Below, piece by piece: positions 23,641 through 35,476 of a DNA stretch of 64,000 nucleotides (its first letter is position 1; each line of letters starts with the position of its first letter). The stretch spans positions 35,864,501 to 35,928,500 of the forward strand of contig NC_133157.1 in assembly GCF_040802235.1 (NCBI RefSeq), in the 5' to 3' direction. The notes beneath the pieces are model-generated. The model saw only the letters and a list, made by a program, of their open reading frames with translations. It ran no database searches and was not told the origin of the DNA. Origin of the DNA: Manis javanica. Taxonomy: Eukaryota > Chordata > Mammalia > Pholidota > Manidae. The position numbers and the translations under genes are program-made.

Positions 23641-25489
23641 CTTGAAATGTCTGGGTTTATAGTTCCCAGACACTGCCCACATACCTCATGAGTACCAGCC
23701 ATGCTCTATGGTTAATTGAGAAAGCAAGTCCCTAACTTATAGTAAGAGAAACAGACACAGCACAGCACACCAAAAGAGAGAACGCAAAGCTGACACAAAA
23801 CCCTTCCAAAGGACCTTCCTCATAATCAATCACTATTTCCAAGGCCACAGTATTTTCCTCAGAAGATTTTCATGGCATATTTTTCAAATTTTTGGACTGC
23901 AACACATAGTTAGGTATATGGTTTATGATGTGACCCTATACACACATAGTTATAAACACGTGTTCAAAGATCTTTAATGGAAATCAAAGTTTTGTGAAAC
24001 AATTCTGCTTTTACCACATGTGATGTTCCCTGATATTTTCTATCTTCTCTATCCTGTTTAATTAAAACAGTCCTAATAGTGATTCTCTAAAATGATTTTA
24101 TGACTCCCTAATAGTCTGAACCTGAAATGTGAAAAACACAGCCTTACAATAATTTTACATTTTTTATTACACAGCTACACTTTTGTCTTTTGACTTAAAG
24201 ATAGTTACCTCTAAAAGACAAGGACAACATTGTGGGGTGTATGGTAAACTTTACCCTTTATGGTGTGATACAAGAACAGAATTCTCAAGATTGTCTTAAA
24301 GATTCCATGTGTTTGGAAGCTCTAGCAAAAATAGACAGCTACTAATATACCTTTGACTCAAGAAAACCCTACTCTATGTGAAAGGACCTATGGGCATATG
24401 TAAAAGAATACTGATTGGAGCATTGTTTGTAAAGATTTAAAGGTGGAAACAACCTCAACAGGAATATGAAGTCCAGAGCAATGATCTATAAATGGTTGAA
24501 TCCTGGGTAGGTGGGACATGTCTATAAAAAATTGCAGGAAGGAATGGAAGGAATGGATTGAAAAAGTATATATACATTATAATGGTATACATATTTAAGT
24601 TTGGAAAACATATTAAAGACCATGTTTAATAACAGACTACAAAACAGGAGAGCTTTACAGTATCTTCTAGGTTCCTAGGCATACACAGAGTCTAAATAGT
24701 TTGGGGAAGCCCCCTCTCAGAGGCTGTATCAGAAGTTTCAGGGGGAAGTCATAAGGTTTTTACATTTAAAAAAATTGAGAAATACTTGTTCAAAGGCCTG
24801 AAACAAACTTATTTGAATTTTTTAGGAACGACTCCTTTGGAGGAAATGAAAGGTATGCTTTTGGTTCTTACTGGCATTTGCAGACAACACAATAGTTATT
24901 GAACAAAAGCTAAACAATTAGGAGGGTAACTCTATAAATTAACTGACTTATTAATAGTGTATCAGCAAACTAACCACAGACACCTTCTAATACACAGTAG
25001 TCCTGTTATAACCATTATTCTCTGTAAAGATAACAAGAATCACTGTTAAGCTATCTTACTTGTTAATCATGTTATTGGTGGTTTTAGGAGTATATCTTTA
25101 AAGAAATTTTGACAAATTCCTGGAGCTGAAATCTGCCAGTAAAACAAACAAGCAAAAAAATACAACTCTCCTCCACACTGTCCCCCAAAAAACCCACCCC
25201 TACACTTTCTAGCCCTGACCACAGGCTCTAAGGGCACATCTTTTCAGATGCCTTCATTTTCTAGGAAACCTTTTTCCTCTCTAAAGGTAGAAAATGTAAA
25301 ATAGAATCTTAGGAAAAAAACATCAAAATCCAAACAAGATCCCAAGTCATTTTGAATTGATGTGGCTTTGATTTTGAGAGTAAGTTGTGAGGACACAAAG
25401 AATTAGGATTAACAAATGAAGCCAAAGCCTTTAATGGTTAATGGAGGAAAAGATCAAACCTATATACAAAAGACACTTTGATTAAAAGT
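23641..25489. other. No gene; possible old L1/HAL1-like 3' piece
   Basis: No exon, RNA gene or young repeat is visible. About 24,400-24,640 (GAGCATTGTTTGTAAAGATT, GGAAACAACCTCAACAGGAA) resembles the plus-strand 3' portion of old L1/HAL1 elements, weakly. The rest is A/T-rich unique-looking sequence with only short chance ORFs. Confidence 0.4.
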
Positions 25490-26230
25490 GAGTGTTCTCA
25501 AATATCCAACATGTACAATGGAATATTTGAGAAATAAATGAAATCAGCTATAATTTTCAAAAACACAGTTGTAGTGGTTGTACAGGTTAAAATAAATGTC
25601 TGAGAAGTCCTACCCAATGTAATAAGACATGAAAAGGAAATTAAAGGTATACAGACTGGGAAGGAAGAAATAAAACTCTCTTTGTTCACAGATGACATGA
25701 TTGGCTATGTAGAAAGTCTGAAAGAATTGACAAAACTCCTGGAACTAATTAGCAATTACAGCAAGGTTGCAGGATATAAGGCAAATATACAGAAGTCCAT
25801 TGCTACCAGCAATGAACAATATAATTTGAAATTTAAAACAATTTGCCATTTACATTAGCACCTCCAAAAATGAAATATGTAGGTATAAATCTAGAAGAAT
25901 ACATAGAAGATCTATATAAGGAAAACTACAAAACTCAGATGAATAGCATAAAAGAAAACTAAACAAATGGAGCAATATTCCATGTTCAAAGAAAGGAAGG
26001 CTCAGTGTTATCAAGATGTCAGTTCTTAACCTATAAATCTAGTGAAATCCCAATCAAAATTCCAAGTTATTTTGTAGTTATCAACAAACTGATTCTCAAG
26101 TTTATATGAAGATTCAGAAAACCTGAAACAGCCAACTCAGTTTTAAAGGAGAACAACAAAGTAAGAGGGACAAAAAATGGAACAAAAGGTACACAATAGG
26201 GCCATTTGGGTATATGAAACTAGAGGAAAT
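25490..26230 (+). mobile_element. Old L1 ORF2 fragment
   Basis: The plus strand carries reverse-transcriptase-region text in degraded form. The nucleotides for the [18 protein letters not shown] segment lie at about 25,687-25,740. AAGGTTGCAGGATATAAGGC, AATTTGCCATTTACATTAGC and TATATAAGGAAAACTACAAA follow. It is more diverged than the five long copies and has no long ORF. Confidence 0.7.
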
Positions 26231-26891
26231 GAAAGTTTATTACTGCCTAGATCTTTCCTTGGTACTTTTGCAGCCAAAAAGTCTGTTTAAATGTGTTTCA
26301 AAGGTAGTAAAATATATATGGTAACACGGGGTATATCTGTGTGCACAAAACATATTCCCTGCAGAAAACTTGCTTATTTATAAGGGGAAGGAGGAGTGGA
26401 CAGGACTGCTCTGCAGAGGGAAAAGGGAGAAAAGGAATCAGATGACAGTTTAGGAATCTTTACAAGGATAAACATCTGAGAAAGTCTGAAGAACAGCCTC
26501 ATAATTGGCTGCAACCAGAGGTCTCTCATCCTGCTATGTTAAATGCAAACTAAAAGACGAGCTTTTGCTTTCATTTCATTATTGATGTGAGAGTGACAGC
26601 TGTTTGGAAAATACTCAAAAGTACGTAATAGTGATCTCCTGAAAAGTAAAAAGGCTTCATTGGGCAAAAACAATGCAAAGGAAACCTCTGAAAGGGAAAC
26701 AGAAGCAATCAAAGCACGTTCAAAGGGGAGAAAAGGAAGGCCCAACTTATCAATGAGGTCTGGAGAGAGGAAAACACATTTAGATGGTTCTCACTGCCTT
26801 TCACAGAGCATGTGCTCTACATATCTTTATCGAATGAATGCAGCATTCATGACTGGGCAAAGAAAATGTGTTGAGATTATGGTATCAGAGC
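26231..26891. other. No gene recognised
   Basis: This is unique-looking sequence between an old L1 fragment and L1 copy B. Short open frames at 26,539 (minus) and 26,660 (plus) overlap each other, lack recognisable domains and are not called. Confidence 0.4.
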
Positions 26892-27251
26892 CTTTTCTTT
26901 TCTTTTTTTTTTAATTTTGGTATCATTAATCTACAATTACATGAGGAACATTATGTTTACTATACTCCTCCCATCACCAAGTCGACCCCACATAACCCAT
27001 TACAGTCATTGTCCATCAGCGTAGTAAGATGCTGTAGAATCACTACTTGTCTTCTCCGTGTTGTACAACCCTCCCCATACCCCACACCTACATTATGTCT
27101 GCTAATAGAAATGCCCCCCTTTTTCTTTTTCCACTTATCCCTCTCTTCCCACCCATCCTTCCCAGTCCCTTTCCCTTTCATAACTGTTAGTCCACTCTTG
27201 GGTTCTGTGAGTCTGCTACTTGTTTTGTTCCTTCAGTTTTTTTCTTTGTTC

Positions 27252-30200
27252 TTATACTCCACAGATGAGTGAAATCATTTGATACTTGTCTTTCTCTGCC
27301 TGGCTTATTTCACTGAGCATAATACCCGCTAGCTCCATCCATGTTGTTGCAAATGGTAGGATTTGTTTTCTTCTTCTGGCTGAATAATATTCCATTGTGT
27401 ATATGTACCACATCTTCTTTATACATTCAACTACTGATGGACACTTAAGTTGCTTCCATTTCTTGGCTATTGTAAATACTGCTGTGATAAACATAAGAAT
27501 GCATATGTCTTTTTCAAACTGGGCTGCTGCATTCTTAAGGTAAATTCCTAGAAGTGGAATTCTTGGGTCAAATGGTATCTCCATTTTTAGTTTTTTGAGG
27601 AACCTCCATAGTGCTTTCCACAATGGTTGAACTAATTTACATTCCCACCAGCGGTATAGGAGGGTTCCCCTTTCTCCACAACCTCACCAACATTTGTTAT
27701 TGTTTGTCTTTGGATGTTGGCGATCCTTACTCCTGTGAGGTGATGTCTCATTGTGGTTTTAATTTGCATTTCCCTGATGATAAGCGATGTGGAGCATCTT
27801 TTCATGTGTCTGTTGGCCATCTAAATGTCTTCTTTGGAGAACTGTGTGTTCAGATCCTGTGCCCATTTTTTAATTGGATTATTTGCTTTTTGTTTGTTTG
27901 TTGAGGTGTATATATTTTGGATGTCAACCCTTTATCAGATCCATCATTTATGAATATATTCTCCCATACTGTAGGATGCCTTTTTTGTTCTATTGATGGT
28001 GTCCTTTGCTGTACAGAAGCTTTTCAGCTTGATATAGTCCCACTTGTTCATTTTTGCTTTTGTTTCCCTTGCCCAGGGGGATATGTTCATGAAGAAGTTG
28101 CTCATGTTTATGTACAAGAGATTATTGCCTATGTTTTTCTCTAAGAGTTTTATGCTTTCATGAATTACATTCAGGTATTTGATCCATTTCAAATTTACTT
28201 TTGTGTATGGGGTTAGACAGTGATCCAGTTTCATTCTCTTACATGTAGCTGTCCAGTTTTGCCAACATCAGTTGCTGAAGAGGCTGTCTTTTCCCTGTTC
28301 TATGTCCATATCTCCTTTATTGTATATTAATTGACCATATATGTTTGGGTTAATATCTGGACTCTCTATTCTGTTCCACTGGTCTGTGGGTCAGTTATTG
28401 TGTCAGTACCAAATTGTCTTGATAGCTGTGGCTTTGTAGTAGAGCTTGAAGTTGGGGAGCGAGATCCCCCCTGATTTACTCTCCATGCTCAGGATTGCTT
28501 TGGCTATTTGGGGTCTTTTGTGGTTCTAAAGGAATTTTAGAACTATTTGTTCCAGTTCATTGAAGAATGCTGTTGGTAATTTGATAGGGATTGCATTGAA
28601 TCTGCAGTTTGCTTTGGGCAGGATGGCCATTTTGACGATATTAATTCTTCCTAGCCAAGAGCATGGGATGAGTTTCCATTTGTTAGTGTCCTCTTTAATT
28701 TCTCTCAAGAGTGTCTTGGAGTTTTCAGGGTATAGGTCTTTCACTTCCTTGGTTAGGTTTATTCCTAGGTATTTTATTCTTTTTGATGCAATTGTGAATG
28801 GAATTGTTTTCCTGATTTCTCTTTCTACTAGTTCATTGTTAGTGTATAGGAATGCCACAGATTTTTGTGTGTTAATTTTGTATCCGGCAGCTTTGCTGAA
28901 TTCAGATATTTGTTCTACTAGTTTTGGAGTGGAGTCTTTAGGGTTTTTTATGTACAATATCATGTCATCTGCAAATAATAAGAGTTTGACTTCTTTACCA
29001 ATCTCGATGCCTTGTATTTCTTTGTTTTGTCTCATTGCCATGGCTAGGACCTCCAGTACTATGTTGAATAACAGTGGGGAGAGTGGGCATCCCTGTCTTC
29101 TTTCTGATCTTAGAGGAAAAGCTTTCAACTTCTCACTATTGAGTATGATGTTGGCTGTGGGTTTGTCATGTCTGGCCTTTATTATGTTGAGGTACTTGCC
29201 CTCTATACTCATTTTTTTGAGAGTTTTTATCATGAATGGATGTTGAATTTTGTTGAATGCTTTTTCAGCATCTATGAAGATGATCATGTGGTTTTTGCCC
29301 TTCTTTTTGTTGATAATGTGGATGATGTTGATGTATTTTCGAATGTTGTACCATCCTTGCATCTTTGAGATGAATCTCACTTGATCATGGTGTATGATCC
29401 TCTTGATGTATTTTTTAGTTCAGTTTGCTTAAATTTTGTTGAGTATTTTTGCATCTATGTTCACCAGGGATATTGGTCTATAATTTTCTTTTTTTGTGGG
29501 GTCTTTGCCTGGTTTGGGTATTAGAGTGATGCTGGCTTCATAGAATCAGTTTGGAAGTATTCCCTCCTCCTCCATTTTTTTTTTGAAAACTTTAAGGAGA
29601 ATGGGTATTATGTCTTCTCTATATGTCTGATAAAATTCAGCAGTGAATCCATCTGGCCCTGAGGTTTTGTTCTTGGGTAGTTTTTTGATTATCGATTCAA
29701 TTTCATTGCTAGTAATTGGTCTGTTTAGATTTTCAGTTTCTTCCTTGGTCAGTCTTGGGAGGTTGTATTTTTCTAGAAAGTTGTCCATTTCCTATAGGTT
29801 TTCCAACTTGTTAGCAGGTAGATTTTCATAGTATTCTCTCATAATTCTTTGTATTTCTGTGGGATCCATCATGATTTTTCCTTTCTCATTTCTGATTCTG
29901 TTTATGGTGTAGATTCTCTTTTTCTCTTAGTAAGTCTGGCTAGGGGGTTATCTGTTTTGTTTATTTTCTCAAAGAACCAGCTCTTGGTTTCATTGATTTT
30001 TTCTATTGTTCTCCTCTTCTCAATTTTATTTACTTATTCTCTGATATTTATTATGTCCCTCCTTCTGCCGAGTTTGGACCTCATTTGTTCTCCTTTTCCC
30101 AGTTTCAATAATTGTGAGTTTAGACTGTTCATTTGGGATTTTCTTCCATCTTTAAATAGGTCTGAATTGCTATACACTTTCCTCTTAAAACTGCCTTCGC

Positions 30201-30300
30201 TGCATCCCACAGAAGTTGGGGCTTTTTACTGTTGTTGGTATTTGTCTTCTTATATTCCTTTATCTCTGTTTTAATTTGGTCATTGATCCATTGATTATTT
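27252..30300 (-). pseudogene. L1 ORF2 remnant of copy B (RT to C-terminus)
   Basis: The longest open piece is 284 codons at 28,526-29,380 (minus). It contains the RT core with [20 protein letters not shown] and an intact [12 protein letters not shown] catalytic motif. The upstream piece at 29,546-29,788 carries [20 protein letters not shown] and the [12 protein letters not shown] motif. The downstream C-terminal piece is at 27,252-27,623. Frames are interrupted several times between pieces. There is no catalytic endonuclease, so it is inactive. Confidence 0.85.
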
Positions 30301-30806
30301 AGGAGCATACTGCCTTCTCCACTGCCTGTGTCAGTTACCCGCACACTGGGAGTAGCCTCTGGTTTAATCCCCTGAGCTGCTGTGGGCGGGGCAGCCCTTG
30401 GGATAGCCCGGAGCCCTGAGGGGAGTGGCAGGCACACCAGGTGTGTTCTCCTGCAAGAACGCACTCCTCCATGCCTTGCCCTGGCTTCCTCTGTCTGTGC
30501 CGGGCAGCTACGTGCCGGCAGCAGCCTCTGGGTCTGGCCCGGGTAGCTGCGCAGTGGGAGGAGACTCTGGCAGTTGCTGTGGGTGGGGCTGCTCTCCAGC
30601 TTCTTGGCCCCTGTGTTGGGGCAGTGCTGGCCGGGGAGAACAAGTGGCAGGCTTCTTATCACTGTAAGGGTCTTTGGGGCTCGGTTACCCCCCAGGAGGT
30701 TGGGGCACATGAAGTTCCTCAGAATTCCCAGCCTGCTGGGCTGAGAGTGCTGTGACAAGGACAGTTCCCTCCAGCTGTTAAGCCCCTGTCCCTTTAAGAC
30801 TTTCAA
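30129..30806 (-). pseudogene. Chimeric 225-codon ORF across the L1-B deletion junction
   Basis: The internal deletion fuses 5' UTR sequence (first about 165 codons, low-complexity Pro/Arg/Ser-rich translation) to the ORF2 segment beginning MLLNNQWINDQIKTEIKEYK and ending KAVLRGKCIAIQTYL. The frame stays open through the join. It has no complete domain and is most likely fortuitous. Confidence 0.55.
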
Positions 30807-31489
30807 AAAGCATTTGCTTTTCTTTTGTCCCAGGGGAGCCGGCTGTGGGGGCCTGCTCGCAGATTTTACTTTTCCGTTTCTCTAATATCCAGTACACCAT
30901 GCAGTGTGTGTCTGTGCTCCCAGTGCAGATTACTAGGACTGGTTATTTAGCAGTTCTGTGCTTCTACTCCCCTCCGCACTCTGATTCTTTTTCCTCCCAC
31001 CAGTGAGCTGGGGTGGGGGGAGTGCTCACGTACTGCCTGATCACGGCTTTGTATCTTACCCTTTTTGTGAGATGCTGAGTTCTTGCAGATATAGATGTAG
31101 CCTGGCTGTTGTATTGTATTTTCTGGTCTCTCTGTTGTATTTGTTGTATTTTCAAAAATATATATGGTTTTGGGAGGAGATTTCTGCTGCCCTACTCACA
31201 CTGCCATCTTGGCTCCTCCTCCTGCCTCAGTACCTTTCCTATTCCTCAAAATGGACGAGAAAGACTGATCAAACCAAATTTTCAAAAACTCAATTCTAGA
31301 AAATAGGTAGTCACCCTCTCATCATGTCCATTTTTCTTCCCCAGAACTATAGCCTGAAAGGTGAGACAGGGCTAGCAGGGATGAGAACAGGCAACATATA
31401 CAATATCTGTGGGTGACTTTTCTGACCACAAGGGAAAGCCAAAAAATTTTGGAGTTGGGCCAGCTTCCGCAAGCATAGTGAAAAAGAGA

Positions 31490-33577
31490 CCAACTTCTGG
31501 GATGATGGTGGCATAAAGATAGCTTGAGCCCCCCTCCTCCTACTTTCACATGGAATATATACCTATGCACAGAGCAGTTCATCTTGAGGAATAACAGGAC
31601 TGAGTGAGCACCTTCTGCACGACACGGAATAGAATGATCACACACACACAAACACACACAGCAAGAGACACAGGGATATTTCAATGAAAGGAATCCAGTT
31701 CCCAAAGCAACAACCAGCAGAGGTGATGAATATTTTTGAGGGTCCTGAGTACAGATTCCCTGCTCTGTGAGGGTATCTGTACTCAGAAAACAAATATACT
31801 GTAAAGTGCATATGGAATCTAAGTGAAAAAACTCAACTTACAGATCTGAAGCACCCAGTGTTTAGTGCGAAAACTGCTGGAACTCTCTCTGGAACAGAGG
31901 TTTGGTGAGTGGGATTGTTTGCAATCCTACCCCCACATGGACATTGATGTAGGGAGTAGCACTGGAAAGCAAACACCAATTTCAGACTTGGTCTAGGCAG
32001 CTTCCCAGCCCTAGCCCATACTCAGATGCATCAGCCAGAAAGCACATTCAGTCCTTAGCTGCCCAAGGGCACAGAGCCAGTTAGCACTGATGCCAGGAGA
32101 TCAAATCCTGGCCACTGCTACAGTGTGGGAACCTCCACAGTAGCTGCAGAGGTGGGGTATCCCTTGAACCAGTTGCTACTACATTCCTGAGACATGTTGA
32201 ACCATGGACTTTTGATTCAGAGTCAGTAGTTGCAAGGGTGGGGCTTCCCTGGGGGCTGTGCCAGGACCTGGGAGTGCACCACAGGTGAAAGCCATTTGCT
32301 GCCCACCCCTGAGCCACTATGCACTGTAAGTATGGAGCCAATATGGTGGCTGCAGAGGCAGGGCTTTCCTAGAGACAATGGCTGGGCATGCTGCCTCCCC
32401 ACAGTGTGGACCCCAGTGGTATCTACTCAGAAATCTCTCTTATTGGGCCCTTTCAACAGTGTCCCCCAAATATCCCTGACACCAGGACAACATACAAGGC
32501 CTCCAGACAGACAGCCAAAACCACTAGGCACTGAGAGTCTGCAAGAGACCTTCTGTACACAGGGCCAGATCTTTAGAACTGGGAGAGGTAGCCCTTTCTA
32601 CTAATTCATAGAATCAACGTAGAAAGTTAAAAAAAAATGAAGAGACAATATGCTTGAAACAAAAACATGACAAAAATTCAGAAAAGGAACTAAATGCAAC
32701 TGAGTGAAGTGATCTACTGCATAAAGATTTCAAATTAATGATTATAAAGATGCTCACCAGACTTGAGAGAAGAGTGGAGGAACTCAAGTGAGAACCTCTA
32801 CAAAGAGATAGAAAATAAAAAACAGAACCAGTCACAGATGAAGAATACAATGGATGAAAAATATACTAGAGGGAATCAACAGCACATTAGAGGATGAAGA
32901 ATGGATCAGTGATTTGGAAGACAGAGTAGTGGAAAGCACTCAAGCTTAACAGAAAAAAAAAATGAGGATAGGTTGAGGGATATCTGGTACAATATCAAGT
33001 GTCCAAACATTCATGATATAGGAGTTCCAGAAAGAGAAGGGAGAGAGAAAGGAGTAGAAAACTTACCTGGAGAAATAATCAATGAAAACTTCCCTAATCC
33101 AGGGAAGGAAACAGACATCCAGGTCCAGGAAGCAGACAGAGCCCCAAACAAAATAAACCAAAGGAGGTCTTCAGCAAGACACATCCTAATGAAAATGTCA
33201 AAGATCAAAGACAAAGAGAGACTCTTAAAAGCAACAAGTTACCTATAAGGGAAACCCCACTCAGCTGTGAGCTGATTCTTCAGCAGGAACTCTACAGGCC
33301 AGAAGGGAGTGGCATGATATATTCAAAGTGCTAAAGGATAAAAAGTGGCAACCATGAATACACTCCTCAGCAAGGTTATCATTCAGGATGGAAGGGAGAG
33401 AAAGAGCTTCACAGATAAACATTAGTTAAAGGATTTCATTACCACTAAACCAGCCTTACAAGGAATGTTAAAGGGTCTTCTTTAAGAGGAAAATGAAAGA
33501 TCCTAACCAGAAGAAAGAAAAATGTGAAAGCAAAACTTACACTGGTAAAAGCAAACATATGCCAGAGGTAGTAGAGC
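31490..33577 (+). mobile_element. L1 copy D (older subfamily): 5' UTR and ORF1, split by copy C
   Basis: The sequence from about 31,495 (GGGATGATGGTGGCATAAAG) through ACACACA-rich and GC-richer text reads as an L1 5' UTR of a family different from the five long copies. It is followed by ORF1 remnants at about 32,640-33,249. Just after ORF1 it is interrupted by copy C. An ORF2 tail of an older L1 in the same orientation resumes at 40,420-40,996 and may belong to it. Confidence 0.65.
32640..33249 (+). pseudogene. L1 ORF1 remnant (older subfamily)
   Basis: Coiled-coil-type text comes first (nucleotides for DYKDAHQT-like and ERRVEELK-like heptads at about 32,750-32,950). An open piece at 32,973-33,248 follows, with [40 protein letters not shown] and [18 protein letters not shown]. 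This is the RRM-to-C-terminal part of L1 ORF1p. Frameshifts and stops separate the pieces. Confidence 0.7.
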
Positions 33578-34350
33578 AGTCACTTAAAAGCTAGCAGGAA
33601 GGAGGATTATCAAGATGGCCGTGTGGGTAGGGTGGTGGAAATCTCCTCCCAAAACCATATATATATTGAAGATATAGCAAATACAACTATTCCTAAAAGA
33701 ATAACCAGGAGGTACAGTACACCAGCCAGGCTACATCTACATCTGCGAGAACTCAACATCCCACGGAAAAGGGTAAGATACAAAGCCATGACCCAGTGAG
33801 ACCCAAGCACTCCCCCCACCCCAGCTCACTGGCCATCATGAGGGCCACCCCACCCATGGCACCTTGGTATTAACCAAGAGGCTGCTCCCTGTGTGCATTT
33901 GCCTGGCACAGACAGCAGGAACTGATGCAGAGTCCGGGAAGCAAGAAGGGCCTCTGTCCTTGTGGAACACATGCTGCTCACCTGCAACCCCCAAAAGTGC
34001 ACTAGGACATCCCAAGGGCCACCCTGCCCACAGCAGCTGAGGTGATTAACCCAGAGGGAACCCCTGCATGGGGTTGAGTGGCACAGACAGAGGAGATGGG
34101 CACAGAGCCTGGGAGGCACAAGGGGCTCTGTTCTGGCGATGTACACATGCCACTTGCCAGCGACCCCTGCCAATGCCCTAGCCATCCCAAGAGCCACCCC
34201 ACCCACAGCAGCTCAGGGAATTAACCCAGAGGCTGTTCCCTGTGTGTGGTTGACAGGCAGTGGAGATGGGCAAGGTGACCAGCAAGCAGGAAGGGACTTT
34301 GTTCTCCCAACTGACACATATGTCATTCACCGGCAACCACTCCTAATGCC

Positions 34351-35188
34351 ATGAAAAGGCAGAAGAACCTTGTTCAGTCCAAAATCCCTCAAACACCAGA
34401 GGGAGGAACTGGTGAGACTGAAATTGCCAATTTACCTGAAAAAGAATTCAAAATAAAAGTCATAAGCATGTGGATGGAGCTACAGAAAAATATTCAAGAG
34501 CCAAGGGATGAATTCTGGGGGGAGATAACAGAAATGAAACAAACAATGACAGGATTTAAGAGCAGACTGGATGAAGTGGAAGAGACTGTTAATGGAATAG
34601 AATTCAGAGAACAGGAATACAGAGAAGCTGAGGCAGAGAGAGATAAAAGGATCTCTCGGAATGAAAGAATATTAAGAGAACTGTGTGATCAATCCAAATG
34701 GAACAACAGTCAGGGTACCAGAAGAAGAAGATAGAGAAGAAGGGATAGAAAGTGTCTTTGAAGAAATAATTGCTTAAAACTTCCCCAATCTGGAGAAGTA
34801 AATGGTCTCTGAGACCATGGAAGTACACAGATCTCCCAACACAAGGGACCCAATGAGGACAACACCAAAACATATCATTAAAATGGCAAAGATCAAAGAC
34901 AAGAACACAGTATTAAAAGCCGCCAGAGAGAGAAAAAGATCCACCTGCAAAGGAAAACCCATCAGGCTATCATCAGACTTCTCAGCAGAAACCTTACAGG
35001 CCAGAAGGGAATGGCATGATATAGTGAATGCAATGAAACAGAAAGGCCTCAAACCAAGAATACTATATCCAGCAAGATTATCATTTAAATTTGAAGGAGG
35101 AATTAAACAATTCCCAGATAAGCAAAAGTTGAGAGAATTTACCTCCCACAAACCATCTCTACAGTGTGTTTTGAAGGGACTGCTCTAG
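34351..35188 (+). pseudogene. L1 ORF1 of copy C, one frameshift and two nonsense codons
   Basis: The start MKRQKNLVQSKIPQTPEGG is followed by a coiled coil (about residues 35-105, MELQKNIQEPRDE, MTGFKSRLDEVEETV) and then LCDQSKWNN. A frameshift follows at about 34,705, where the expected GVPEEE text moves to the third frame. Nonsense codons are TAA at 34,775-34,777 and TAA at 34,799-34,801, each where sister copies keep GAA or a similar codon. From 34,802 the C-terminal domain is intact for 128 codons (KHIIKMAKIKDKNTVLKAAR, KPIRLSSDFSAETLQARREW) and ends KGLL. Full ORF1p would be a trimeric nucleic-acid chaperone. Confidence 0.9.
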
Positions 35189-35476
35189 ATGGAAGTAAGC
35201 CAAAGGCTAAATAGCTGTCACAAGAGAAAATAAAACCACAGCAAAGATGTAAATCAACCAAATACTAACTAAATGCAAAATAAAATTAGCTATCCACAAA
35301 ATCAGTCAAGGGAAACACAAAGAGTACTGAATAAAACACCTAACATAGAAAGAGTGGAGGAGTAACAAAAAGGGAGAGAAATAAAGAATCATCAGACTCT
35401 GTTGAGTTAAGTTATGTGGTTAAATAGTAAAGAAGCTACCCTTGAACATTTGGTAACCATGAATCCAAAGCCTGCA

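Larger units (their letters stand above)
26892..31224 (-). mobile_element. L1 copy B: both ends present, ORF1 and N-terminal ORF2 deleted
   Basis: The minus-strand element starts at about 31,224 (complement of CCATCTTGGCTCCTCCTCC, the L1 5' end) and ends in an A-rich tail at about 26,892-26,912. The 5' UTR (about 900 bp) is joined at about 30,310 directly to the end of the ORF2 endonuclease region (MLLNNQWINDQIKTEIKEYK). This removes all of ORF1 and most of the endonuclease, about 1.9 kb. The RT and C-terminal regions follow. Possible flanking repeats are too weak to call. Confidence 0.85.

Noticed and set aside
28560..29246. 228-codon plus-strand ORF, hydrophobic and membrane-protein-like
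   Set aside because: It is the antisense shadow of L1 copy B reverse transcriptase; the same hydrophobic antisense frames recur opposite RT in copies A, C, E and F.
26878..31245. Possible target duplication of L1 copy B (TCAGAGCC... versus TCAGTACC...)
   Set aside because: The match is short, gapped and lies partly in T-rich tail sequence; it is no better than chance by eye.
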